A stretch of 64,000 nt of DNA, taken from NCBI RefSeq assembly GCF_000321225.1, contig NW_004450458.1, positions 1,112,840 to 1,176,839 on the forward strand, written 5' to 3'. Positions 46,590 to 57,425 of the stretch are shown piece after piece. This DNA is from Odobenus rosmarus divergens (Eukaryota > Chordata > Mammalia > Carnivora > Odobenidae). A program made the translations under genes and the position numbers. The notes beneath the pieces were generated by a model. The model had not been told where the DNA came from and did not search any database. It saw nothing but the letters and a program-made list of their open reading frames with translations. Each line of letters begins with the position of its first letter. Within the stretch, counting starts at the first letter, position 1.

Positions 46590-46760
46590 ATCTGGATTCT
46601 GGCACAGCTTTGTAATCGATTTCTCGGCATCTCCATGGCAGGCACCTTTCCACTTCATCCACTAGATTCAGTGTGATTTTTCTGACAAAGAAATGTGATC
46701 GAATTACTTCCCAGTCAAAACTTTTCAAAGTCTTCCCCGTTGCCTTGAGGATAAAGTGGG
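46590..46760 (+). mobile_element. L2 LINE relic
   Basis: gatcgaattacttcccagtc, ttttcaaagtcttccccgtt and gccttgaggataaagtggg match the forward L2 region. Confidence 0.65.
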
Positions 46761-48694
46761 ATGAAAATGTCACTGGTCCAGCGGCGAGACAGTGAGTTAA
46801 AACAGGGGCAACTGAGATGTGGCCAGGTGGGGGAAAAAGGGGAGTAGGAGAGCTAGGGAGCTCAAAAGGACAAGACCCCATCCCCGATGATATGTGGGCA
46901 GTGAGAATAAATGAAGCGCTGAGCAAAACCTCTCCATTTCTGACTTGGATGATTGAGTAAATCACTGTCACATTCCCCAAGACTGGGGACAGAGACCGTT
47001 CTTTCTTCGTGGCTAGTTGCATTACCTGGGTGGGGCACCACGTCTGGGGAAGCCCGCCTTCAGGAAGCCTGAAGGTTTGGGTGGAGATGAGTCAGAGTCT
47101 GGTAAAGAAGAAGAAATAAAAATTAATACCAGATGGGGAATGAAGGCAGTTGAGAGTCCCTATAAACAGTCAGCGTCCAGGAACTCCACAGGAGTGGAAG
47201 GTGCAGCAAACAATGTCCTCTCTTCTGCTAAGAGATTGCTGAAAATTTGCTGGCAAAGACCAGGAAAAGAATCAGGGCCACAGGCTCAGCAAGACAATAC
47301 CTAAACACAGAAGGGTTTTAAGGACTTACAACTTTGACTTCCACCCTCTCTTATTTCATGATTATTGCCATGCCCTTTTTCTTGGTCAGGGTTTTGGCTG
47401 TCGTTTGGAATATGTTGATGTTTGTAGAAAATCCTAAAGGTGGATGGCTTCGTTCCTATGCCCCCAGGGTGCATGTCTGGATGTGCACTTGGATGAACAG
47501 ACAATCCTGCTCATCTCACTCTCTTAACTGAGTCCTACCCATTTCCAACAAAGGGAAGGCTTGTTTTGTAGATCTCTAAAACATACCTGAGAATTTCCAA
47601 CTCACTTAAAAGCCAATCCTTTCCAGTGATCATCCTGAAAGAACCGAGGTCCATTGAAAAGCTATACCCCAACAACATTTAAACTGCTTCAATTGAGCCA
47701 AACCACCCAATTTGAATGTTTAGCCAAATTCAGGTGTGTCTGATGCATTAGGGTATTAAATCCCCTACAAATTCAGATCAGTGGTATTTATTTACTGCTT
47801 TTACACAAATGGAAAAATATATATACTGTAACGAAAAAGAAGTTTCATAGGTAACCTGGTTAGAATCTTGAATGGGGCCCAAGAAGAGGCTGAGGGACAC
47901 AATCCTTCTGCCAAAGCACAGCGAAGAATTTGACTTTTTGCTCTGCAAGCAGGTGGCTGATGGACTGTTTTATGAAGGGTTTAATTAACTCTGTCTTTCT
48001 TAGTTACCTACCAAAACAAATGGTGAAAATCCCAGTGTGGTAGAAGGCCTCTATTGGCTGGCAAGCAACATCTTAGCCAGGCTCCACAGCCCAGGGAAAT
48101 ACAATTCCCAAGGAAGACAACTTAGTAAGCACGTAAGTGTGTAGTTTCAAGAGGCCTCTATTCCGGGGGCTGTCGGTGGCCAGACAGTGTGTGCCGCTGA
48201 GTGCAGTGGTCCCAGGCCTAGAAGTGCCCTTAGTGTGGAACCATAAAGGGGCACCCCGCTGGCTTTAACCCCTGTTTTGCCCCTCCTTCTCCTGCTCTCC
48301 TCCTCTGGGGGAGTATTGCCCAGCCCCTGATGAGGGTCTTTCTGACACCTTTGACCGTAAATCTGATCTAGGTCAGGCTCCATTCCTCAAGACACGCCCC
48401 AGGTTGTGAAAGCGTAACATCTCTGATGTGCACAACCGATAAATGCTTAGCTTCTGGGCCTTCTAATTAAGTAGCACTGCAATTTCAGCATCCCCTCCAA
48501 GGCCTTAACTCAAAGTCACAGTGAAGTGGAAACATCACCAAGTGTGACAGGGTCAGAGACAGACTGAGAGACAGAGACAGAGAAAGAAAGACACTATTTT
48601 TGGCGAATAATGCCTTTACTGGTGTCCCACCAATTATATATCCAGGTAATAACCTATATGAGATATGGAATTGAGGACACAATTTTGTCTGATC
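46761..48694. other. Repeat-poor unassigned sequence
   Basis: Nearly 2 kb with only a purine-rich patch at 48553-48592. Frames at 46588-47022 (-) and 47017-47304 (+) have no splice support. Confidence 0.4.
48553..48592 (+). repeat. Purine-rich (GACAGA)n-like tract
   Basis: Irregular agagacagagacagagaaag repeats. Confidence 0.8.
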
Positions 48695-48810
48695 CTTCAT
48701 CTTCCACAGGATGAAACTGGGACTGAGAAATGGCTGAGTTGCCCAAAGTCACATACCTGGGACGAGGACCCAGGTCTCCTGATTTCCAGGGCACTTTCTG
48801 CCATGAACAT
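48695..48810 (-). mobile_element. MIR fragment
   Basis: aggatgaaactgggactgag, gagttgcccaaagtcacata and ggacccaggtctcctgattt fit reverse MIR. Confidence 0.72.
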
Positions 48811-49264
48811 TGCCAGCTGCACATGGCAGACTGGGAGACAGAGAAGGTTGGAGAACCTGGTTTATCCTACTAGCTACCCAGATTGTTTCCCATCAAGGAT
48901 CCCATTAGGGGTCCTTAAAAATAAGGATCAGATACCAACTGGAGAAATATCCAGGGAGAAATAAGAAAAATGTAGGCTCAGTGGTCCACTGGTCTCTGTG
49001 TAGGAAATGAAATGATTTGCCAGGAAACCAGGAACCTAGACAGACTCTTCTGAGGAGGCCATAGGGCTGTGTCCCCCACTGTGCTTATCCCATTCCACAG
49101 ATAACTGTCCCACAAGCAGAAACCGTGCCAGTTTACCCACGCCTTGCTCAAGAGCACTGCCCCCTCTTAATCTGTTTGTGGATTCCACCCCACCCACCCC
49201 TTCCCTTAGAAAGAATTTCTATTTCTTTCCTATCACCAAGAATGCTCACAGACCTTCAGGGAGT
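48811..49264. other. Unassigned sequence
   Basis: Nothing recognised. Confidence 0.4.
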
Positions 49265-49350
49265 CTCATTCAGGAAGGACTTACTGAGCACCTGCTGTGT
49301 ACCAGGCACTGAGCTAGGTCCTGCGGAAACAAAGATGGAGCAGCCACAGT
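49265..49350 (-). mobile_element. L2 (or MIR) 3' fragment
   Basis: tactgagcacctgctgtgta, ccaggcactgagctaggtcc and gcggaaacaaagatggagca. Confidence 0.65.
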
Positions 49351-49994
49351 GATTCTCCTCAAGAGCTCATCATCAGAAGGTCTCCGTTCATGTACAAGTA
49401 CTCACTTGCACATGGCCTCAGAGCCCCAGGTGGATAGTAAGCATATTTCTAACCCCAAATTCCAACATATGGTGCCCCAAGAAAAATTGCTTTTCTAATT
49501 TGTGCATGTTTTATAGGAGCATCTTTAAAGGGGTTAAAAATTAAATTGCATTAGTCAGTCTTTTATCAAATCTCCTTCACAGAAAAAAAATTTTTATTAA
49601 ATAGGGCTTTTTTGAGAAAATTTTGTGCAATATGTTCATCAAACCCATATGCTTTCACCTGCAAAATCTTATAATCATAGTCTATTGCGGTTAGAAAGGA
49701 TCAGAGATATAACCTAAGACAGGAGATTTAAATTTTGTACTTTAGTTTTTAAACAGTGAAACGCATTTTTTTAAGCCAAATATTACCAAGAGTTCCAAAT
49801 TGTAAACCTTTTAAAACTGGAACTGCTGTGGTCAAAGGAGAGGTGCGAAGCTCAGAACCACCCCCCTGCAACCTCCCTCTCCCATCTGCCACCTCTACTC
49901 CCACAGATTTTGGAACTGCCCACCCCAAAAATGACAATCCAATGACTCCCGTGTCCCAAATGAGGAAAGTGAGATCCAGAGAGAGTATGACTTC
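49351..49994. other. Mostly unassigned sequence
   Basis: A short MIR-like phrase (caaatgaggaaagtgagatc) lies near 49958-49980. Nothing else recognised. Confidence 0.4.
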
Positions 49995-50118
49995 ATTTTA
50001 GCTGATTACATCTTCAGTGGCCCTATTTCCAAATAAGGTCACATTCTGAAATACGGGGAGCTAGGACTTTAACATAAGAACTTGGAGGGGGCGGGGACAC
50101 AATCCAACCCCTACCACT
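49995..50118 (-). mobile_element. MaLR (MLT1-type) LTR fragment
   Basis: gctgattacatcttcagtgg, atttccaaataaggtcacat and acacaatccaacccctacca are the reverse of an MLT1-type LTR start. Only the 5' quarter of the LTR remains. Confidence 0.75.
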
Positions 50119-51589
50119 GCTTCTTGCCCTGCTTGGATGAGGTTCTTGGCCGAGCTAAGGAAGCTCCTGATACCAGGTTCGTTAAGGGAGAAACGTGAGC
50201 CTATCGGACAACTCCTGGGAAGAAGTGAGGAGAGAGAGGAGAGGAATGTGAAGAGATGTCCCTGAGTAGGCACTGAAACCAGGTAAAGGGATACACTTGG
50301 GCACAGAGGAGACACTTCCTTTATTGTCACAAAGAGGCAGGAAGGAGAAAGGGATGAGTCTGGATGCTAAATGAATCCGCAGATGAGGAGGGAAGTCAAG
50401 GGAGTCCGTGTGAGGTGGCTCTAGCTTTGGTTCATGAAGCAAGAGGAGAGACTGCCTATTGGGGCTGACAGTGGAGTTGGGAAGTACGGCTCAGTAGAGG
50501 GGCTGGCACTAAAACCAGGGACTTAAGGAGAGTGGAGAAAGTCTGAAACGGCCTGTGCATCATGGACAACAGCCAGCCGTGTCTAGAGTAGGCACCAATG
50601 CATCGTTATAGGAGATGATCTATTATTAGAACAGAAAAATGGGAAAATAGGAGGGTGAGTGAGCCAGTGGAACAGAGAGGGACTGCCTGACCGTAACAAG
50701 GGCCAAGATGGCACTAGTGACCATAAGTATATAGTGGCACCATCTGCAGGGTGTGTGGGTTTTCCAGCAATGCTCCACAGCTGGGTGATTGATGTAGAGA
50801 AAGTAAATAATTGAGTACATTCGGAGCTGGGCTTTGTCCGGGAGGGTGCATTAAAAGGACAAAGGCGCATGGAGGTTGAGGATATTAGCAAGAGGAAGGT
50901 GAAGTGAGAAAGCTCAGGGACCCAAATAGGCTAAGAAGAAGGTGGGCAGTGAGGAGGTTATGCTCATTTCTGCAGAACAGGCTTGTGCATGTCCTTTGCT
51001 TTCTGTTGACCAGAGCACATGGCTATTGCTGCCTCCTGGAGAAACAGATGTTGCCAGATGTGGTGGCTAATGAGCTGCAAGCTGATGGCCTCCCCCAGCT
51101 AATCTTCCTCCTCTAGGGTCGCCCCAACTGGCCCCAGCTAGGCAATTCAGCAATCTGTGCCCAGTGCTGCCACAACTGTTAGAGTATGTCCTGGGGACAC
51201 GCATACCTCTATGAAAGGAAAAGGTCAATACCAACTGCATAGCTAGTGGGTTGATTCACACACACACTCAGGTCAGTCTGCTAATCAGCATTATTTTAAA
51301 ATGCTGTAGGGGCTAACCCTGTTGGTTTGGATTTTATTACTGTGACTCTTCCGAGACTGTAGATCTTCCCCTAGCTGCCATATTTCAAATGAAAACTATA
51401 GCTATTATTATAAATAATAATGTTATTATTAGTATATATTTCTACTGATGTTAGTGGCAATTTGAAACTCTTAAGTTCCTAGAATCACTTCAGTATCTTC
51501 AGACACAAATCATGAGGAAAAAAAGAAAAACTTTTGAGTAGTGTACTAGAATATTCCTAGCACAGAATGGTTAAAACTAAAAAGAAATA
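50119..51589. other. Unassigned sequence
   Basis: Purine-rich first half, AT-rich end. No repeat or exon called. Frames at 50583-50891 (-) overlap each other. Confidence 0.35.
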
Positions 51590-52195
51590 TCAGACATTGT
51601 CAGGAGCTATGGGATGTATCAGGCCCTGCTGGTGACAATATAAATTAATACAACCACTTTGGAAAACAATTTGGTATTTTCCAGTAAAGTTGAAAAAATG
51701 TGTATCTATCATCCAGCAAATTCCATTCTTAGGTATATGAACAACAGAAATGCATAAAGGTCTCCCTAGCAGGATCATTCATAATGGCCTCATCCTGGAA
51801 ACAACTCACTTGTCGCTCGACATTAAAATGGGTAGATATCAATACAATGGAATACTATATGGCAATAAAAATTGTAAACTATAGCTGTTGGCAACAACAT
51901 GGATGAATTTCACAGCATAATCCTGGGTGGAGGAACTTAACATAAAAGAATATATACTGTGTGATCTATTTATTCAGAGTTCAAAAACAGGGAAAAGCGA
52001 CTCTGGCGTATAGGAATGCAGATGTAAGGGGTAAAGTATAAAGAAAGCCATGGAGGGGATTACCATAATAGTCAGAATAGTTGCCTTTAAGCAGGCTCAC
52101 CCCCAACATTTCTGGGGTTAAATGGAGAACAGCTTATCATAATCATAGGCCTAAATATTTTAAAGTAAATTAAACTAACACTATATTAAATAAAA
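51590..52195 (+). mobile_element. Old L1 (L1M-type) 3' region
   Basis: Forward L1: accactttggaaaacaattt, aatggcctcatcctggaaac, caatggaatactatatggca and acatggatgaatttcacagc. Many stops, no usable frame. Confidence 0.8.
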
Positions 52196-52832
52196 GATGT
52201 TTTATCCTCTTACCTCGACAAATGTATCTTCATGGCAACCTGGAAGGCCAGTTTGGACCCTAGAATTCTTGGACTGCTTAGAGCTTCTCACTGGAATGTG
52301 TGGCGCAAGAGGAGGAGGCCCCCAGACTCCCACCATCTCTTCCCACCCTCTGCCCCATCCCATACCTCAAGGGCCTTTGTGTCCATGTATGTTCACCCAC
52401 AGCTCCTACAAATATCTGCTCCTAGGCCACCCCGTGGGCAGGTGGACCTGAAGAAGAGGCCGGGGAAGATCTGGAAGTGGACTCAGAATCATCTGGACAG
52501 GGAATCCCAAGGTCCTGGTATTTGGTGCATGGTTTAGAAAGGGAGACATGGGTTCTAGGTGGACATGGCCTCTTGGCCTCAAGGACTCCTCTCCCCTTGG
52601 AAAGGGACATCGGTGGAGGAAATCTAGAAGCCCAAAAGCACAAGGCCCAACATAGGACCCCCTGCATGGGACTCAAGGCAGTACTGCCTTTAAAGAAAGG
52701 GGCTGTTTTTGGAAGGGCAGCTGAAAAACTTCTGGGGTCCTGGTAGTATGCTGAGCCTTCACCTGGAAGGCAATTTATGACAACTGATTCAGCTCTACAT
52801 TTGTTTTTTCTATGTGTGTTATATATCACAAT
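52196..52832. other. Unassigned sequence, open on both strands
   Basis: GC-rich. Frames of 101 (+), 89 (+) and 135 (-) codons overlap without splice signals. Confidence 0.4.
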
Positions 52833-52844
52833 AAAGAATTAATG

Positions 52845-53017
52845 GGGCACCTGGGTGGCTCAGTCTTAGGTTAAGCATCTGCCTTCAGCTCAGATCATGA
52901 TCCCAGGGTCCTGGGATCAAGTCCAGCATCGGGCTCCCTGCTCCGTGGGGAGCCTGTTTCTCCCTCTGCCTCTGTCTCTCGCTGTCTTTAATGAATAAAT
53001 AAATAAAATCTTTAAAA
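52845..53017 (+). mobile_element. Can-SINE, full length
   Basis: gggcacctgggtggctcagt head, AATAAATAAATAAAATCTTT tail. Perfect 12-bp TSD aaagaattaatg at 52833-52844 and 53018-53029. Confidence 0.97.
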
Positions 53018-53031
53018 AAAGAATTAATGAA

Positions 53032-53042
53032 ATCTATCTATC

Positions 53043-53074
<32 letters not shown>

Positions 53075-53088
53075 CCCATCTATCATTC
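53032..53088 (+). repeat. (TCTA)n microsatellite
   Basis: About 57 bp of ATCT units with two interruptions. It starts immediately after the Can-SINE TSD. Confidence 0.95.
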
Positions 53089-54214
53089 CTAGTACCGTCG
53101 TTTATGGGATCCCCATAGACAAATCAGCTCTGAATGCTTTGCCTTTAAGCTCAGACACCTTGGGCAGTTAAAATGCCTCAAGGCATGAATATCTCATAGG
53201 GAAATGGACTGAATTCTGGAAACAGTAACTCTCACTACTGATATTCTCCACCATGTAAGGCCCAGATACTTGGGCGAGCATGGACGGGTTCAGGCAGAGC
53301 AAATGAGTCATGGGCCCATGTCCTCCTGCCTATAACCACTGCAAGTGCCTCAGAGGAAAATCCCCTTCTCCCCATCTTGACCAAGATTTTAAATACTATG
53401 TTTATCAAACTGAAATTACAGGAAGCTATTCCCATCCTAGCAGAAGTGAAAGGAAACCGACTCCCAATTACCCTCTGGAAAGCGGTTCTAAGAAGACCTC
53501 TCTTCCCCATAAGGGCAGCTGGATAAATTTATCACACAGTTTGCTGAGCTTCTACTATGTGCCAGACACAATCCTTATTTTTCTGCTCCACGTTTTAAAA
53601 CACCAATTTGGTTTTGATTTCTCATTCTTGTTAGGAAAAACACTTTCCTTTTACAAAGATTCAGATTCCCAGTTCATGAAGAGATGTCTGTGCAGCCCAT
53701 GTGGTTTAAATATCAGGATTTTTCTAATATATATTTCAACAATGGTCCATAAGGATACACACACACACACACACACACCCCATTCCAAAACTGAATATAG
53801 CTGTGAGATCATGAAAGGGAAGTGAAAAGCTGGCCTGTACTAATCGACCAAAAGCCCAGTCCTGTTTTTTTTTTTTCCCAAAAAATAGAATTCTGGGCTT
53901 TGCATCTAAGCTATTTAAAAGCCACACTGCCAAAGCACCAGTTTTCCTCATTTTAGGGAAACAAGAAAAGCATATGACTGCAGAGTGTCCTTCTCGAGCC
54001 GTTGATGAGAGGTAAATTCAGGCACATTTGGGGGCTTCAAAATGATAAAAGCAACAACATAAAAGGGGGATAAAGAAGCAGCGGGTGGAGGGGTGGAAAA
54101 ACAAGTTAAATCAATGACAGTCAATGACAGGACTAAAATTGTAGACTATAGATAACGAAGGATCGCTCACTTCTACCATTCTGCCCCAATAAGAAGCACC
54201 TCGCAAATACCTAC
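53089..54214. other. Mostly unassigned sequence
   Basis: Holds a small MIR-like patch at 53545-53585 (gagcttctactatgtgccag) and a CA run at 53757-53778. The longest open frame of the window (53310-53825, +, 171 codons) crosses both and is not a gene. Confidence 0.45.
53757..53778 (+). repeat. (AC)n microsatellite
   Basis: Eleven perfect AC units. Confidence 0.96.
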
Positions 54215-54470
54215 CCAACACTCAAGACCCCACCCAAAGTTTACCTTCTCCCTCCTTCTGTGACCTCCCCAGATCCACTTCATATTTAATCAGAGGACCT
54301 GTAATATTTTATGGAACTGTGTTTTTTTGGTTTGTCCTATTAGACTGTGGGGTCATTGAGGACAGGACCACATTTTCCGCATCTTTGCAATTCCAGGTCA
54401 ACGCATAGTGAGAGTACCATAAATGCTTTCCTTGGTGGCATGATTGAATGAATGAATGAATGAATGAAAG
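54215..54470 (+). mobile_element. L2 LINE 3' end with (TGAA)n tail
   Basis: Forward L2 end: gtcctattagactgtggggt, cattgaggacaggaccacat and accataaatgctttccttgg, finishing in a (TGAA)n run (54445-54468), the usual L2 tail. Confidence 0.8.
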
Positions 54471-54596
54471 ATGGATTCCATTCATGGGACTATGGATTTG
54501 GCTTTTCCAGGTGCTCTGATGCCATCCTTAAGTGATAAAAAGTGTCTCAGCCTCTGTCGGTGTTTACCCACTTACACATTTTAAACTTCTTTTCAG

Positions 54597-54782
54597 ATTC
54601 AAGAAGCTGTGAATTCCATAATGTCACACACTGGCCTGAGAAGATCGTGTATTCTTTAAGCCAAGTTATGAAAAGAAAGAAGCTGGTCAGCAGACTAAAA
54701 CGGGAATTGTCTTTTTCAAGATCCAGAGCTCCAACATTCCTTGGCATAACAGAGAGAAGCACCTGGGAAAATGTGGGCAACG
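54597..54782 (+). CDS. Candidate internal coding exon, gene unidentified
   Basis: A 186-nt segment lies between a good acceptor (aacttcttttcag|attc) and a consensus donor (aacg|gtgagtag). One plus-strand frame is open across it. Both junctions fall in phase 1, so the exon would be symmetric and skippable, adding about 62 codons. The peptide has a slightly acidic start (CEFHNVTHWPEK) and then a strongly basic segment, VMKRKKLVSRLKREL, followed by SFSRSRAPTFLGITER and STWENVG. A basic, serine-arginine-rich patch could be a membrane- or nucleic-acid-binding or phosphorylated linker. I see no domain, signal peptide or membrane segment, and I do not recognise the gene. It lies in unique sequence between an L2 and a MIR. 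The minus strand is also open here (77 codons), which weakens the case. If real, the rest of the window is probably intron of the same gene. Confidence 0.4.
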
Positions 54783-54790
54783 GTGAGTAG

Positions 54791-55367
54791 TGATGGGATA
54801 AACGTCCATTTCATCCTTTTCCCTTTTGTCCAGCTCAACCCAGACTCATTCCTTTGAAACAATAAACCAAATGGCATTCAACCCTCACTCAGGATTGTAA
54901 CTAATATTTGGAATTAAAAGGCTGATTCTGGGCCACCTGATTTTGCTCTGGTAGGTGAATCGTTTGAGATGGATACGCTGATGCTCACAGGAAATCCTCT
55001 TCCATTCAATCTCAGGGGAAGCAATCTTCCGGGATAAAGGTAGAATATTCCCCTTAGTATAATTAGTGCACAAGCAAGTCTGGAAGTTACACTCACTGAA
55101 CTCTTCAGAAGCCGATCCCCTAGGCTAGATTAGCCAATTCTCTGGTGCCTCATTTCTCCATCTGCCAATGAGCATTGAACTGTTCCTTTTCCATTCAGCT
55201 GTTCCGCAAGAAAGTCAACTTGGCCTGAGGTGGAGGTTAGGGTTAAAATGGTCCATTCTCCTATCTAATCAAGGCTTTCTAAAGGTTTTATGGAAGCTAA
55301 GTCAAAGAATTGATATGTAATGGATCTGTTAGTTGACTTGTAATGAAAGCAAGCAGCATGGGTGGTG
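54791..55367. other. Unassigned sequence
   Basis: Follows the candidate exon and would be intron. No repeat recognised. Confidence 0.4.
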
Positions 55368-55558
55368 TGGTGGCATTGGGGGGTCAGGCAGAGCTGGATT
55401 TATATCACTCTGATGCTTAGCAGTTGAGTAACCATGAGCCAGTTACTTGACTTTTTTTAATCTTTGTCTCTGAATTTATAAAATGGAGACAGGGAGATTG
55501 TCCTGAGGATGAAATGAAATGAGAAAATGCATATGAAGTAACTCGTGCTCAAAAGAAG
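55368..55558 (+). mobile_element. MIR, near full length
   Basis: caggcagagctggatttata, catgagccagttacttgact, ctgaatttataaaatggaga and gaggatgaaatgaaatgaga. Confidence 0.82.
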
Positions 55559-55568
55559 AAAGTATAAG

Positions 55569-55763
55569 TGGTGCCTGGGTGGCCCAGTTAGTTAAGCACC
55601 CAACTCTTGATTTTGGCTCAGGTGGTGATCTCAGCGTCATGAGATAGAGCCCCGAGTCGGGCTCTGTGCTCAGTTTGGAGTCTGCTTAAGATTCTCTTCT
55701 TCCTCTACCCACCCCCCTTGCTCTCTCTCTCTCCCTCTCAAATAAATAAATAAATCTTAAAAA
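55569..55763 (+). mobile_element. Can-SINE, full length
   Basis: gtggtgcctgggtggcccag head, (TC)n and AATAAATAAATAAATCTTAA. The flanking aagaagaaag before and after looks like the TSD, and the 3' one has expanded into a GAA microsatellite. Confidence 0.95.
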
Positions 55764-55790
55764 AAGAAGAAGAAGAAGAAGAAGAAGAAA
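55764..55790 (+). repeat. (GAA)n microsatellite
   Basis: Eight GAA units at the end of the SINE tail. Confidence 0.95.
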
Positions 55791-56136
55791 GGTTAATTCC
55801 CTTATATGCTGAGATCCATAATCTGTTGTCTGTAATCACATGGAGAACAAACCATCAGTACAAATAAGAAAGAAACTGGACAGTCATGTCAATCCAAAAA
55901 GGGCCCTATTTCATTTGTGGGAGAAAGGCTATAAGTTAAGTAAAATGACAAATGTATTTTTAAAACATTTCAATGACAAATAAAAGGATTTGCATGGAAG
56001 TCTCAAAAAACTAGATTGCTATCTTACTGCAGTGTTTTAAAATAATGACCTCTTAAAAGTCCCCTAGTCCCCAGATCCCATGACAAAAATCTGTCACAGA
56101 ACTGGACACTTTAGAAGCTTCAACCACACCAAATGA
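55791..56136. other. Unassigned AT-rich sequence
   Basis: Nothing recognised. Confidence 0.4.
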
Positions 56137-56587
56137 CAGTAGTCCCCGCCTTACCGAGGGTTTCGTTCTACACAGTTTCAGCTACCCGTGGTCAACTGTG
56201 TTCTGGAAGCAGATGATCCCCCTTCTGATGACACTCACCTAACCCTATATCACAATGCCTACGCCATTCACCTCACTGCATCTCACATAAGCATTTGACC
56301 ATCTCACACCATTACAAGAAGAAGGGTGAGCACAGGACACCAAGGTATTTTGGGAGTGAGAGAGACCACATTCACATAACTTTTATTACAGTATATTGTT
56401 ATAATCATTCTATTTGATTCCTGTTTTTGTTAATCTCTTGTTGTGTGTAATTTATAAATCAAACTTTATCACAGGCATGTACGTATGACAAAAAGCATAG
56501 TGCATATAGGGTGCAGTACTCTCTGCGATTCCCAGCATCCGCTGGGGGTCTTGGAATGTGTGCTTCACAGATAAGGGAGGACTCCTG
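56137..56587. mobile_element. TcMar-Tigger-type non-autonomous DNA transposon, near complete
   Basis: Left terminal repeat cagtagtccccgccttaccg and right end ggtcttgg...gggaggactcctg are inverted relatives, and TA follows the right end. Interior text (ggaagcagatgatccccctt, cataacttttattacagtat, tctctgcgattcccagcatc) fits the Tigger-derived MITE family. Length is 451 bp with both ends. There is no transposase coding sequence. Confidence 0.85.
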
Positions 56588-57189
56588 TAGGAATTCAAAC
56601 TGGAGCATATTACATTTATTTGTGATTCCTCAAGTCACTCAGCATGAATGTTAATTTCTTAATGAAGAGTGAAACAAAAATAGTCTCTCCTCATTTATTT
56701 AGACCTACTCAGCCAGTTTCACTAAATTAAGACAAAAAGAAAGAAAAAAAAAAAACCCAAAAAACCTTAGCATTCTCGAATGTAAGCCAATATTTCATTC
56801 CATTTGAATCCCTGCAATGAACATTAGCACTGTGGTATTTCAAATACATGTTGATTCTCAACTTTCGGTATTCTGGATCTGAAAACCAGACAATTCTACC
56901 ACCTGAAATCTTTCATTTACTTTAGAATCATCTATGTTCAGAGTCCAAGGGTCCTTGGGATCATTAATTCCATCACTTCTGTTTGGGTTTTTCTTTTTTT
57001 TTTTTTGGTCATTATTGAACTGTATGTCAATATTACACACACACACGTACACACTTGTGTGTAACTTCATACTAGACTAAATAGAATGGAAAAAATTGGC
57101 CATTATCAGTATCACCTAACAGCAAAAAGGAGCATTGGTTCTTTGTCATCAATGGTTTCTAGGGATACATCCCTCCTGCTGTTTGGGGG
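56588..57189. other. Mostly unassigned sequence
   Basis: A-rich run near 56745 and a short AC run near 57036. No gene signal. Confidence 0.4.
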
Positions 57190-57425
57190 GCAGCGTGCTG
57201 GTTAAAGATCCAGACCTGAAGCAATGCTGCCTGATTTGAATCCCGGCCCTGACACTCACAAGTAGTAGGACCTTGAACAAGGTATTTAATCTCTCTGTGC
57301 CTCAGTTTCTTCATCTATAAAATGGGGTGAGAAGAGCACCTCTTTGCAGGGGTTGTTGTGATGATGAAGCATGCAAATTGCTTATAATTGTGTTTGGCAT
57401 ATTCTAAACCCTCGATAGAGGCTTC
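57190..57425 (+). mobile_element. MIR, near full length
   Basis: Well-preserved forward MIR: cagcgtgctggttaaagatc, tttgaatcccggccctgaca, ctctctgtgcctcagtttct, catctataaaatggggtgag and a 3' end around gcatattctaaaccctcgat. Confidence 0.92.

Noticed and set aside
46588..47022. 144-codon minus-strand frame
   Set aside because: Its downstream part is antisense to an L2 relic and no gene signals accompany it.
52422..52829. 135-codon minus-strand frame
   Set aside because: Plus-strand frames overlap across the same GC-rich segment and there is no splice evidence.
53310..53825. Longest open frame of the window, 171 codons on the + strand
   Set aside because: It crosses a MIR-like patch and an AC microsatellite (reads as HTHTHT), has no splice or start context, and a minus-strand frame overlaps it.
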